This document shows positions 34,578 through 43,460 of a stretch of DNA of 64,000 nt, one piece after another (position 1 is the first letter of the stretch; each line of letters starts with the position of its first letter). Source of the DNA: Pseudoxanthomonas sp. PXM01 (GTDB taxonomy: Bacteria; Pseudomonadota; Gammaproteobacteria; Xanthomonadales; Xanthomonadaceae). The notes under the pieces are model-generated. The model was given only the letters and a program-made list of their open reading frames with translations. It had not been told where the DNA came from and made no database searches. The DNA lies in the NCBI RefSeq assembly GCF_014851815.1, contig NZ_JACVAJ010000001.1, forward strand, positions 620,001 through 684,000, in the 5' to 3' direction. The translations under genes and the position numbers were made by a program.

Positions 34578-35027
34578 TCATTTAGGCCCATCAAATTTAA
34601 GAACTTTCTCGAGATCAAACTCGTCGTTCTTCGCCACAACATGAATTGGCACCTTGTGCTTAGCTACAAACTTCTTTGTAAGCCGCTGCAAGCCAGTATC
34701 AAACCTCGGGTATCGCGCACAAACGACTAATCCCGCGAAAGGTCGCAACTCTTTAAGTTTCTCACATCCTTTTACATGCTCAAGCGTCGCATCGATCTGA
34801 TCAACGGCATGCTCAACGTCAGTTCCCTTCAACTCCACGACCACACTGCCGACGCCCGGACAGGACACCATAAAATCCGCGGCAGTCTTATTTTTTATCA
34901 GACATCCATCAACGCGAACCCGATGATAGGCAGCTTTCTTAAGGTTCTTAAAAACAGCGCTCCGTGCGCCCTCAGCGACTTTTACATTCGAATCCTTTGT
35001 GACGTTGCGACAGTCTGCGCAAGTCAT
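34578..35027 (-). CDS. Small PD-(D/E)xK nuclease-like protein paired with ATPase
   Basis: 149 residues. The core reads like a PD-(D/E)xK fold: aspartate 51 in TAADFMV, a beta turn, then VVVELKG giving E65 and K67 (ExK), and a following helix with DQ (residues 76-77). An N-terminal CxxC (CADC, residues 3-6) is also present. The start overlaps the ATPase stop by ATGA, so the two are translationally coupled. Base composition and codons are AT-rich compared with all neighbours, indicating horizontal acquisition. The fold call is motif-based and moderate; the known family is not recognised. I infer that it is the nuclease effector of a two-gene defence module. Confidence 0.7.
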   Translation of the reverse strand: MTCADCRNVTKDSNVKVAEGARSAVFKNLKKAAYHRVRVDGCLIKNKTAADFMVSCPGVGSVVVELKGTDVEHAVDQIDATLEHVKGCEKLKELRPFAGLVVCARYPRFDTGLQRLTKKFVAKHKVPIHVVAKNDEFDLEKVLKFDGPK

Positions 35028-36295
35028 GAGGAATATTCCACGGAAAGTATTTTCGAAAACTCCTGAGCGATATCACCTGAAACATCATCAAGATAAGAAG
35101 CCTCGATCAACCCATCCTCAACATCCTGAATATTTATTACAACACCATTATTAATCGCGTAGGCGTTTACCCTGCTTCCATCTATCCAGTTAACTTCCGA
35201 AACTATTTTATCTACTGCAAGAAACTTCTTTGAACGTTTAGACCCAGCAACCTGCTTAGCCTTTATTAGATTGTTTATTTTGGCCAAAACGTAGGGGCTG
35301 TGCGTAGTAATAAATAGCTTTGACCTACCTTTTGACATAGATAGAAAAGACCCAAACACCTCAACCAATGAGCTTTGCGCAGATGGAAACAAGTGAGCTT
35401 CCGGCTCCTCAATAAAGACCAACTGCTGAAAGCGACGCGTGACATGGATACCCGCCCTACTCTTGATCGCAAGAACTAACGGCATTAGCTCCTGCTGGCC
35501 AGATGACAGTGCCGACAGAGGTATTCTCCTTCCATCCGAGGCCTGCAAATACTCGGCAGAACGATCTGCAACAAGTTTTCCGCACATTAGGTCATTTAGC
35601 TTGTTCAACCATTTTGTGTCGACGCCATCAGACCCATAATTAAGCGGCCCACGCTCTTTGAGAGCCGTATAAAGCCTACCAAACCTTACGGTCAGCGGAT
35701 CCAATACGCGACCATGCTCAAACGCAGCAATACTTTTGCCAATACTGGTGAAGAAGGATCGACCCGCCGGCACAAAGGTTTGCAGCTCAGGGAAATCGCG
35801 CCCCAAATTCTCGCGAAGATTACCGGTAACCTCCTCTCTTACTTTCCAGAAAGCCTCAAGCGCCTGACCCTCGATCTCGGGCGAATTTGCCCTAATAGAT
35901 TCGGTAAGCAATAGTGCTTTCCTGAACTGATCTTCGAAGTAAGAAGAAAACCAAATCCTTATGTTTTCTCCCAACTTCTTTCTGTATTCAATTCTCGTAA
36001 TTCTTACCTGATATGCTCCAGCCTCGAACTCAATACAGAATTTCTTACCCCCCCATGCTGACACGGGAAACCATTCCTTGAACCTCTCTTTTACTAGCTC
36101 CTTGAAGGAATCCAACCCTTTGCTATCTTCAATCGCGTAGAACTGCTCGGCTAGCAGGCTATTAAAGAAGTAGGTGAGCTTGGATATGACGCTCTTGCCG
36201 CTGGCTGACGGACCAATAAGAACGGTCAGGTCCGACAACTCTACTTCCGCCTTCTTAATACATGAAAATTCAGAAACAGTTAGGCGAGTCGTCAT
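35024..36295 (-). CDS. ABC/OLD-type AAA ATPase of candidate defence pair
   Basis: 423 residues. Walker A GPSASGKS (28-35), an ABC signature-like LSSGQQE (263-269), Walker B LVFIEEPEAHLF (292-303) and an H-loop TTHSPYVL (330-337) place it with the AAA_15/AAA_21 ATPases of OLD, Gabija, Septu and PARIS type. The middle (about 50-250) is a helical insertion. After residue 340 there is only about 80 residues, and no TOPRIM acidic motifs are evident, so unlike OLD or GajA it seems to lack its own nuclease and probably relies on the overlapping partner. AT-rich, atypical codons. Walker residues are intact. Confidence 0.88.
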   Translation of the reverse strand: MTTRLTVSEFSCIKKAEVELSDLTVLIGPSASGKSVISKLTYFFNSLLAEQFYAIEDSKGLDSFKELVKERFKEWFPVSAWGGKKFCIEFEAGAYQVRITRIEYRKKLGENIRIWFSSYFEDQFRKALLLTESIRANSPEIEGQALEAFWKVREEVTGNLRENLGRDFPELQTFVPAGRSFFTSIGKSIAAFEHGRVLDPLTVRFGRLYTALKERGPLNYGSDGVDTKWLNKLNDLMCGKLVADRSAEYLQASDGRRIPLSALSSGQQELMPLVLAIKSRAGIHVTRRFQQLVFIEEPEAHLFPSAQSSLVEVFGSFLSMSKGRSKLFITTHSPYVLAKINNLIKAKQVAGSKRSKKFLAVDKIVSEVNWIDGSRVNAYAINNGVVINIQDVEDGLIEASYLDDVSGDIAQEFSKILSVEYSS

Positions 36296-36609
36296 CTAAA
36301 GCTCTCTTTGTATTGTTTTCATTGAAATATTATTAATCTCTATAAGAAATAATTTCCGCAGCCTAATTCAAGCGCAAAGGAACGAATTTCTTAGTTTGAC
36401 GCGAAAATTCTAACAAACCATGTCAGGCGTCGGAACTACGTTTCCTGGTGACCGACCTTTGCCACTGTCTGCCACAATGTCTTGCCCCCAATAGCTCCGA
36501 CTGCGCTCCGACAATAGCCTTTAAGTGGCTCACCGGGTAATGTCACGCCTTGCCCGGCACCTCGCACCATGAAGTCCCCCTTCCCCTTCCACCCCCGCCG
36601 CCCCCCCGC
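36296..36609. other. AT-rich leader of the ATPase pair and right boundary of the module
   Basis: 36296-36420 is strongly AT-rich and should hold the leftward promoter of the ATPase gene; no hexamer pair is convincing. From about 36425 composition returns to GC-rich. The part 36425-36540 has no gene I can support. The end carries a pyrimidine-rich leader for the next gene. Confidence 0.6.
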
Positions 36610-37485
36610 ATGACCGATGCGCCAAGCCGCACGCGCGCGGCGTCGTTGAGTCCGCTGGACAGGGAAGACCGCCACATCAAACGGAACGAGCGCAGCATCG
36701 GCTCCCTCGTGAGCCTGCTGGTGCACCTGCTGTTCGTGGCCGCCCTGCTGTACTCCTCCAAGATGGAGCTGTCCCAGCCCGAGAGCAGCAGCGCCGGCGG
36801 CGCCCGGGTCAAAGTCGACTTCCTGGGCGAACCCACCGACGACGAACAGCGCGTGCCCGTGCCCCCGACCGGCACCCGCAATCCCAGCGAACGCCCCAAA
36901 CCCCTCAAGCCGCTGGTCACCACCCCCGTCAAATCGCCCGTCGACGCCACCCGCGTGACCGAGGCCGAGAACCCCGTCGCCCCCGACGAATCCCAACCCC
37001 AGCCCCCGTCCAGCCAACAGGCCGTCGCCCCGCCCCGCCCGCAACCCCCATCCAGCCCGCCCGCCTGGCGCCGCTCCGCCCGCTGGGGCCAGCCCCCCGG
37101 CATGCTCGCCCAGGACACCGCCCCCGAAAACCTCGGTCCCACCGTCGGCGCCGGCCAACGCCAGGGCAACCAGCAAGGCAACGCCGCCACCCCCAGCATG
37201 GAAGTGGACGGCCACCAGATCTATTACGACCTGCGCAACGAACGCAAGATCGCCGAATGGCAACTGCAGGGCATGAAGGAAATCTCCTTCCCCCTGCCCG
37301 GCCGCGCCGACCTGATGGTCTGCGCCCTGGAGATCGTCGCCACCCGCGGCTCCGGCGGCTGCCGCCTGGTGCAACCCGGCGACCCCGACCTGGCGACCAT
37401 CGGCGACGCCCGCGACGTGGTGGACGTGATGCGCATCTATCGCCGCGGCGAACTGATCTGGCGCGGACCGGGCGCGTACCGCTGA
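36610..37485 (+). CDS. TonB-like inner-membrane protein with proline-rich stalk
   Basis: 291 residues. A basic N-terminus is followed by one transmembrane helix (SLVSLLVHLLFVAALLYSS, about 33-51), a long Pro/Gln/Ser-rich periplasmic stalk (about 75-185) and a folded C-terminal domain (about 200-291) with MEVDGHQIYYDLRNERKIAEW and two cysteines (MVCALE, GGCRLV). The layout is that of TonB or energy-transducer proteins, but the C-terminal sequence is not a recognised TonB fold. No ExbBD genes are adjacent. The role is unknown. Confidence 0.7.
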   Translation: MTDAPSRTRAASLSPLDREDRHIKRNERSIGSLVSLLVHLLFVAALLYSSKMELSQPESSSAGGARVKVDFLGEPTDDEQRVPVPPTGTRNPSERPKPLKPLVTTPVKSPVDATRVTEAENPVAPDESQPQPPSSQQAVAPPRPQPPSSPPAWRRSARWGQPPGMLAQDTAPENLGPTVGAGQRQGNQQGNAATPSMEVDGHQIYYDLRNERKIAEWQLQGMKEISFPLPGRADLMVCALEIVATRGSGGCRLVQPGDPDLATIGDARDVVDVMRIYRRGELIWRGPGAYR

Positions 37486-37504
37486 CGCGCCGCTCCACGT
37501 TGCC

Positions 37505-37610
37505 GTAGGGCGGGCTCAAGCCCGCCGTCGCGGACCGTCCGACACCGTGGCACTTCGCCGGGGAACGCCGCAACGGATACATCAACATGGCGGGCTTGAG
37601 CCCGCCCTAC
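37505..37610. repeat. REP doublet
   Basis: Direct REP 37505-37526 and inverted REP 37589-37610, between the TonB-like gene and the convergent serine hydrolase gene; the second ends 18 bases before the latter's stop. Confidence 0.9.
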
Positions 37611-37628
37611 GGAACTGCCGCACTTGGA

Positions 37629-38717
37629 TCAGCGCGAGGCCTGTGCGCGCAGCATGTCGACGAAGGTGGCGTCCGCGCCGATCGCGTCCAGCACCGGCAG
37701 CACCGCGCGGTAGCCGTCCCGGCTGTTGGTCAGGATCACCGTGCCGCTGCGGGTCGACGGCGTCCAGTAAGCAAGGGCGAACGTGTCCTCGTCCATCCCG
37801 GTATGCAGGTAGTACAGCGTGCCGCCGAAGTCGAACAGCTCCCAGCCCAGCGTGAACCCCGCGCGGTCGGGACAGACCTGCGCGGGAATGCCGGCGCAGG
37901 TTTCGTCGCGGCGATCGGCCTGCACGCGATGCCGTTCCGCCAACAGCGACGGGCTGACGCCCTCGCCCTTCATCACCGACACCACGAACCCTGCGTAGTC
38001 GGCGGCGGTGGTCAGCAGGTCATCGGCGGCCGACGGGCGCCCGCGGAAAACCGGCGGATGCCATTGGCCTTCGCGCCGGCTGCTGGCGATATCGACGGCG
38101 CCCGCACCGGTGGCGGTGAAGGCGATGGCGCGCAGGCCCAACGGTTCGAACACGAGCCGTTGCGCCTGCTGATCGAGCCGGTCGCCCGTCAACGCCTGCA
38201 CATAGCGCGCAACGTACTCGTAGCCCTCGCCCGAATAGCCCGGTGCGCCGCCGGGATCGGCGGTGAAGGCCAGCCCGGACGGACCGCGCCAGTTCGGGAA
38301 TCCGGTCTGGTGCGCCAGCGCGAAACGCGGCGTCAGCAGGCCGTGCCGCGGATCGTGGGCGATGTCCGGATCGACCCAGGCATCGGCGATGCGGTCGTCG
38401 AGCGAGAACCGCCCTTCGGAGGCGAGCCGCAGGACCACCTCGGCGGCGACGGGCTTGGTCAACGACGCGACGTTGTAACGGGTGGCGCGGGTCGCCGCCT
38501 GGCCCGCCGCGCGTTCGCCCGCCACGCCCACCGCGACGATCCTGCCGTCCTCGATGCGGGCCACCGACACGCTGGGCACGCCCGTGTCCTTCACGATCGT
38601 GGCCAGCGTGGCGTCGAGATCGGCATCGCGGGACGGGGTGACGGGCGCTGCACTGGCGCAGGCCGCACAGGTGACGGCCGCCAGCACGGTGGCGCAACGC
38701 AGGAAGGAGAGCGACAT
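37629..38717 (-). CDS. Exported serine beta-lactamase-like hydrolase
   Basis: 362 residues with a signal peptide (MSLSFLRCATVLAAVTCAAC...). Class C beta-lactamase/DD-peptidase motifs: SxxK in NVASLTKPVA, a YSG at the YxN position (PGYSGEGYEY) and HTG in YLHTGMDED. A deviant Tyr-Ser-Gly element suggests an esterase or D-aminopeptidase-like activity rather than drug hydrolysis. The frame runs on upstream to 39020 through REP sequence; 38717 is chosen because the signal peptide starts there. Confidence 0.87.
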   Translation of the reverse strand: MSLSFLRCATVLAAVTCAACASAAPVTPSRDADLDATLATIVKDTGVPSVSVARIEDGRIVAVGVAGERAAGQAATRATRYNVASLTKPVAAEVVLRLASEGRFSLDDRIADAWVDPDIAHDPRHGLLTPRFALAHQTGFPNWRGPSGLAFTADPGGAPGYSGEGYEYVARYVQALTGDRLDQQAQRLVFEPLGLRAIAFTATGAGAVDIASSRREGQWHPPVFRGRPSAADDLLTTAADYAGFVVSVMKGEGVSPSLLAERHRVQADRRDETCAGIPAQVCPDRAGFTLGWELFDFGGTLYYLHTGMDEDTFALAYWTPSTRSGTVILTNSRDGYRAVLPVLDAIGADATFVDMLRAQASR

Positions 38718-38884
38718 GGAGAGCCTCGGACAGTCGGCGTGGGGGAATCGCGACGCGCGGGGCGCGTGCTGCGGCGTAACGTACCGACGCGCGCCCGACA
38801 CCGACAGGCCGGCGCGCCGAACCGGCGCCATCGCCGACAAAGCCCCGGAATGACGGCGCGAATCGCAGGCCTCGCGGGGCGGAC

Positions 38885-39042
38885 GTAGGGCGGACGTAGG
38901 GCGGACGTAGGGCGGACGTAGGGCGGGCGTAGGGCGGGCGTAGGGCGGGCTCAAGCCCGCCGTCGCGGACCGTCCAACACCGGGGCACTCCGCCGGAGAA
39001 CACCACGGATGCATCCACATGACGGGCTTGAGCCCGCCCTAC
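38885..39042. repeat. REP doublet with six-fold tandem expansion of one arm
   Basis: Six 11-base units (three GTAGGGCGGAC, three GTAGGGCGGGC, 38885-38950) precede the second arm TCAAGCCCGCC; the partner inverted REP is at 39021-39042. This occupies most of the gap 38718-39046 and ends 4 bases from the next stop codon. Confidence 0.92.
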
Positions 39043-39046
39043 GGAA

Positions 39047-39595
39047 CTAGATTTCGACGATGGGCCCCGACGCGGGCTCCATGGCCTGCCATCTCACCTC
39101 GGCACGGACGAACAGCCCCGCCCGCTGCCGCATCCCGGTTGCCGCCCAGAGCCCCGCGCTCTGCTCAAGCGACACCTCCAACAATCGCCAGCGCAGCGTC
39201 AACGATCCCGGGGCCAGCGCCGCCCAGCGTTCCGGCTGCGACAGCCCCTCGCCCAGCGTCGCGTGCGTGTGTATCGGAGGGTCGTTGAGCCATTGCAGTG
39301 CCGCGTCCAGCAGGGCCAATTCGGCCAGCGCTTCGCCCCCGAGCCCGGCGATCAGGTAATCCAGTTCCAGGTCCAGCGCAGGGAGGAATCGGGCGCCTCC
39401 TGCAAGCGGCACCGGCGCGCGATGGCGTAGTGCCGTCGATGTCGCAAGGCGCAGCGGATGTACGAACAGTCCCGGCATCGCGGGCGCGTCCGACGACGGC
39501 GCCCCCACGATGACCGTGACGCCCGCGGGCAACACCGACTGCAGCTGGCCACGCAACACATCCGTGACCAGCGCGATGGGTTCCGGTGACGACAT
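39047..39595 (-). CDS. DUF4255-like protein (contractile-injection-system type), orphan
   Basis: 182 residues. The N-terminus (IALVTDVLRGQLQSVLPAGVTVIVG) and the pattern LFVHPLRLATSTALRHR followed by LDLELDYLIAG resemble the DUF4255/Pvc16 N-terminal domain found in extracellular contractile injection systems and some tailed phages. No sheath, tube or baseplate gene is in the window, so it is an orphan or a relic. GAAGGAG precedes the start. Confidence 0.5.
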   Translation of the reverse strand: MSSPEPIALVTDVLRGQLQSVLPAGVTVIVGAPSSDAPAMPGLFVHPLRLATSTALRHRAPVPLAGGARFLPALDLELDYLIAGLGGEALAELALLDAALQWLNDPPIHTHATLGEGLSQPERWAALAPGSLTLRWRLLEVSLEQSAGLWAATGMRQRAGLFVRAEVRWQAMEPASGPIVEI

Positions 39596-39672
39596 GGCGA
39601 TGCTCCTTCGCGCGGCACGGTGTGTGCCTCGATACTCGCCCGCCCGCCAGCAGGGGTCAAACACGCAAAGAA

Positions 39673-39694
39673 AACGCCCGCAATGGCGGGCGTT
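39673..39694 (-). terminator. Intrinsic terminator of the mutase gene
   Basis: On the minus strand a 9-bp stem (AACGCCCGC / GCGGGCGTT) is followed by TTTTCTTT, about 25 bases after the mutase stop: a typical Rho-independent terminator. Confidence 0.85.
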
Positions 39695-39718
39695 CTCGTC
39701 GACGCATGACGGACGGAC

Positions 39719-42700
39719 TTACATGTTCCGCCGGTACTCGCCGCCCACGTCGTACAGCGCGTGGCTGATCTGCCCCAGGCTGTGCGTCTTCACCGCTTCG
39801 ATGAGCGCGGCGAACACGTTGCGGCGCTCGCGCGCCGTGCGCTGCAGGTAGGCCAGGCCGTGGCCGTCGTGCACTTCCGGCTCGGCGTGTTCTTCCAGCG
39901 CCGAGGCGTGGCTGTGGTCGGTCTCGCCTTCCGGCGCCAGCGCATTGCGCGAGGCCTGCCACGCACGGACGTTGGCGATCTGCTGGCCCTTCTCTTCCTC
40001 GGTCGAGCGGATCAGTTCGATCTCCGTGGCGATCTCGCCGCCGTGCTCGCGCGGCAGGAAGGTGTTGACGCCCACCAGCGGCAGGCTGCCGTCGTGCTTC
40101 TTGTGCTCGTAGTACAGCGACTCTTCCTGGATCTTGCCGCGCTGGTACATGGTGTCCATCGCGCCCAGCACGCCACCGCGCTCGCTGATCGCCTCGAACT
40201 CCTTGTAGACCGCCTCTTCCACGATGTCGGTGAGCTGGTCGACCACGAAGCTGCCCTGCCACGGGTTTTCGTTGAAGTTCAGCCCCAACTCCTTGTTGAT
40301 GATCATCTGGATGGCGACCGCGCGGCGCACGCTCTCTTCCGTCGGCGTGGTGATCGCCTCATCGTAGGCATTGGTGTGCAGGCTGTTGCAGTTGTCGAAC
40401 AGCGCGTACAGCGCCTGCAGCGTGGTGCGGATGTCGTTGAACTGGATCTCCTGCGCGTGCAGCGAGCGACCCGAGGTCTGGATGTGGTACTTCATCATCT
40501 GGCTGCGCTCGTTGGCGCCGTAGCGCTCGCGCATGGCGCGCGCCCAGATGCGGCGGGCGACGCGACCGATGACGGTGTACTCCGGGTCCATGCCGTTGCT
40601 GAAGAAGAACGACAGGTTGGGCGCGAAGTCGTCGATCTTCATGCCACGCGCCAGGTAGTACTCGACGATGGTGAAGCCGTTGCTCAGCGTGAAAGCCAGC
40701 TGGCTGATCGGGTTCGCCCCGGCCTCGGCGATGTGGTACCCGCTGATGCTCACCGAGTAGAAGTTGCGCACCGCGTGGTCGACGAAGTACTGCTGGATGT
40801 CGCCCATCATGCGCAGGGCGAACTCGGTGCTGAAGATGCAGGTGTTCTGCGCCTGGTCTTCCTTCAGGATGTCGGCCTGCACCGTGCCGCGCACGGTAGC
40901 CAGCGTCTCGGCCTTGATGCGGGCGTAGGTCTCCTCGTCCAGCAGCTGGTCGCCGGTGATGCCGAGCAGGCCCAGGCCCAGGCCGTCGTTGGTCGGCGGC
41001 AGTTCGCCGTGGTACTGCGGCCGCTGCACGCCTTTCGAGAGCTGACCGGCGAAGAACGCGTCGATCTTCGCCTGCGCCTCGGTCCAGCGCGCGTCGTCGG
41101 CCTTCAGGTACTTCTCCACCTGCTGGTCGATCGCGGTGTTCATGAACATCGCCAGGATCATCGGCGCCGGACCGTTGATGGTCATCGACACCGAGGTGGT
41201 GGGCGCGCACAGGTCGAAGCCGGAGTACAGCTTCTTCATGTCGTCCAGCGTGGGGATGTTGACGCCGGAGTTGCCGATCTTGCCGTAGATGTCCGGGCGC
41301 GGCGCCGGGTCTTCGCCGTACAGCGTGACGCTGTCGAAGGCGGTGGACAGGCGCGCGGCCGGCTGGCCGACCGACAGGTAATGGAAGCGGCGGTTGGTGC
41401 GCTCCGGCGTGCCTTCGCCGGCGAACATGCGGATGGGATCCTCGCCGGTGCGGCGGTACGGATACACGCCGCCGGTGTACGGATAGCTGCCCGGCAGGTT
41501 TTCCTTCTGCAGGAACGTCAGCAACTCGCCCCAGCCCTGGTACGGCGGCGGCGCGATCTTCGGGATCTGCTGGTGGCTGAGCGATTCGCGGTAGTTCTCG
41601 ATGCGGATGGTCTTGCCGCGCACCTGGTACTCGTTGACCGGATCGGTCACCGCCTTGTGCCGCGCCGGCCATTCGCGCAGCAGCTTCAGCGCCTCGGACG
41701 ACAGCGACTGGATGGCGTCGTTGTAGCGCTGGCGTAGGGTCAGCAATGAACGGTCGACCTGTAGGGCGGGCCTTGGCCCGCCGTCGTGGACCTCGCCCGC
41801 ATCCGGATGGCGGGCCAAGGCCCGCCCTACGAGATCGTCCGTAACGTACAGCTCCAACGCCTTCGGCAGCGCCGCATCATCTAGGTCCTTCAACGCATTC
41901 CAGTAATGCTGGGCGCGGCTGGCGGTCTCGGCTTCGGTCTCGATGCGGCGGTTGATGCCGCGGCCCTGCTCGGCGATCTCGGCCAGGTAGCGCACGCGGC
42001 TGCCGGGGATCAGCACGGTGGCGCGCGGCTCCTTCAGCTCGGTGTCGAGCGCGGGCGTCCACTTCTCCGCCGGCAGCTGCAGCTTCTCGCGCAGCAGGCG
42101 GCACAGGTTGGCGAACATCCAGCTGACGCCGGGGTCGTTGAACTGGCTGGCGATGGTGGGATAGACCGGCACCTCGGCATCGGGCGTCTGGAACGCCACG
42201 CGGTTGCGCTTCCACTGCTTGCGCACGTCGCGCAGCGCGTCCTCGGCACCGCGCTTGTCGTACTTGTTCAGCACGATCAGCTCGGCGAAGTCGATCATGT
42301 CGATCTTCTCCAGCTGGCTGGCCGCGCCGTAGTCGCTGGTCATCACGTACATCGGGAAGTCGACCAGGTCGACGATCTCCGAATCGCTCTGGCCGATGCC
42401 GGCGGTCTCGACGATCACCAGGTCGAAGCCGAGCGACTTCAAAAACGCGATGCAGTCCTTCAGCACGGCATTGGTCGCCACGTGCTGGCGGCGGGTGGCC
42501 ATCGAACGCATGTAGATCCGCTCGCTGCGCAGCGCGTTCATGCGGATGCGGTCGCCGAGCAGCGCGCCACCGGTGCGGCGGCGGGTGGGATCGACCGAGA
42601 CCACCGCGATGTGCATCTGCGGGAAGCAGGACAGGAAGCGGTTCATCAGTTCGTCGGTGACCGACGACTTGCCGGCGCCGCCGGTGCCGGTGATGCCGAC

Positions 42701-43339
42701 CACCGGCGTGGGCCGCGCGGGGAACGGCGCGTGCGGGCCCTTGGCCCACTGCGCGCGCAGCTTCTCCAGTTCGGCGTCGGTGTAGCGGCCATCCTCGATG
42801 GCGCTGAGCACGCGGCCGATGCCGGCTTCGTCGGTGAGCCTGGGTGCGTTCGGTGCGGCGTCGCGGTCTTCGGCGGCCTGCACGCGGCCTTCCTCGGCGC
42901 GCTTGACCACGTCCTGGATCATTTCCACCAGGCCCATCTTCATACCGTCGTTCGGGTGGTAGATGCGCTCCACGCCGTAGGCCTGCAGCTCGGCGATCTC
43001 TTCCGGCGTGATGGTGCCGCCGCCGCCGCCGAACACGCGGACGTGGCCGGCGCCGCGCTCCTTCAGCATGTCGACCATGTACTTGAAGTACTCGACATGG
43101 CCGCCCTGGTAGCTGGACAGCGCGATGCCGTCGGCGTCTTCCTGCAGCGCGGCGCGGACGACGTCCTCGACGCTGCGGTTGTGGCCCAGGTGGATGACTT
43201 CGGCGCCTTCGCCCTGGATCAGGCGACGCATGATGTTGATGGCCGCGTCGTGCCCGTCGAACAGGCTGGCGGCGGTGACGAAGCGCAACGGCGTGGCGTC
43301 GGGCTGTGCGGCGGGAAACTGGCTGGCGGGTGTGCTCAC
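39719..43339 (-). CDS. icmF: Fused isobutyryl-CoA mutase IcmF
   Basis: 1206 residues in IcmF order. B12-binding domain (about 10-150, with [10 protein letters not shown] and [11 protein letters not shown]). G-protein chaperone domain (about 200-410, P-loop GTGGAGKSS, the switch region [16 protein letters not shown]). Linker, then the mutase barrel (about 540-1110, with [19 protein letters not shown] and [13 protein letters not shown]). It interconverts isobutyryl-CoA and n-butyryl-CoA with adenosylcobalamin, linking valine degradation to butyryl-CoA. A REP doublet (41761-41830) lies inside the linker and is translated in frame as about residues 503-526. GTG 43339 is preferred for a GAGGG site upstream; GTG 43351 is possible. 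Confidence 0.9.
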   Translation of the reverse strand: MSTPASQFPAAQPDATPLRFVTAASLFDGHDAAINIMRRLIQGEGAEVIHLGHNRSVEDVVRAALQEDADGIALSSYQGGHVEYFKYMVDMLKERGAGHVRVFGGGGGTITPEEIAELQAYGVERIYHPNDGMKMGLVEMIQDVVKRAEEGRVQAAEDRDAAPNAPRLTDEAGIGRVLSAIEDGRYTDAELEKLRAQWAKGPHAPFPARPTPVVGITGTGGAGKSSVTDELMNRFLSCFPQMHIAVVSVDPTRRRTGGALLGDRIRMNALRSERIYMRSMATRRQHVATNAVLKDCIAFLKSLGFDLVIVETAGIGQSDSEIVDLVDFPMYVMTSDYGAASQLEKIDMIDFAELIVLNKYDKRGAEDALRDVRKQWKRNRVAFQTPDAEVPVYPTIASQFNDPGVSWMFANLCRLLREKLQLPAEKWTPALDTELKEPRATVLIPGSRVRYLAEIAEQGRGINRRIETEAETASRAQHYWNALKDLDDAALPKALELYVTDDLVGRALARHPDAGEVHDGGPRPALQVDRSLLTLRQRYNDAIQSLSSEALKLLREWPARHKAVTDPVNEYQVRGKTIRIENYRESLSHQQIPKIAPPPYQGWGELLTFLQKENLPGSYPYTGGVYPYRRTGEDPIRMFAGEGTPERTNRRFHYLSVGQPAARLSTAFDSVTLYGEDPAPRPDIYGKIGNSGVNIPTLDDMKKLYSGFDLCAPTTSVSMTINGPAPMILAMFMNTAIDQQVEKYLKADDARWTEAQAKIDAFFAGQLSKGVQRPQYHGELPPTNDGLGLGLLGITGDQLLDEETYARIKAETLATVRGTVQADILKEDQAQNTCIFSTEFALRMMGDIQQYFVDHAVRNFYSVSISGYHIAEAGANPISQLAFTLSNGFTIVEYYLARGMKIDDFAPNLSFFFSNGMDPEYTVIGRVARRIWARAMRERYGANERSQMMKYHIQTSGRSLHAQEIQFNDIRTTLQALYALFDNCNSLHTNAYDEAITTPTEESVRRAVAIQMIINKELGLNFNENPWQGSFVVDQLTDIVEEAVYKEFEAISERGGVLGAMDTMYQRGKIQEESLYYEHKKHDGSLPLVGVNTFLPREHGGEIATEIELIRSTEEEKGQQIANVRAWQASRNALAPEGETDHSHASALEEHAEPEVHDGHGLAYLQRTARERRNVFAALIEAVKTHSLGQISHALYDVGGEYRRNM
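41761..41830. repeat. REP doublet inside the icmF coding sequence
   Basis: Direct REP 41761-41782 and inverted REP 41809-41830 with a 26-base spacer. The icmF frame runs through both, encoding [19 protein letters not shown] and PRPAL, a stretch unlike the rest of the linker. Both GTAG/CTAC feet are intact. Confidence 0.95.
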
Positions 43340-43460
43340 GCGTGCCCTCACTCACGTGCTGATAGACCGCCGATTGTAGCCGTTCGCGTGTGGACACCTC
43401 ACCAAAGGCATACCAGTGAACACGAGCCGCACACCCTACGGGGGCGTGCGGTCGCGTGCG

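Noticed and set aside
34449-36609. An integrative element with attachment sites around the ATPase pair
   Set aside because: No integrase, tRNA or matching direct repeats at the two edges could be found by eye. Only composition and REP debris mark the borders.
36436-37374. Minus-strand Gly/Ala-rich frame opposite the TonB-like gene
   Set aside because: It is the shadow of a proline-rich coding region; no start signal and no domain.
39719-43339. icmF as a pseudogene because of the REP insertion
   Set aside because: The frame is open through both REPs and all B12, GTPase and mutase motifs remain.
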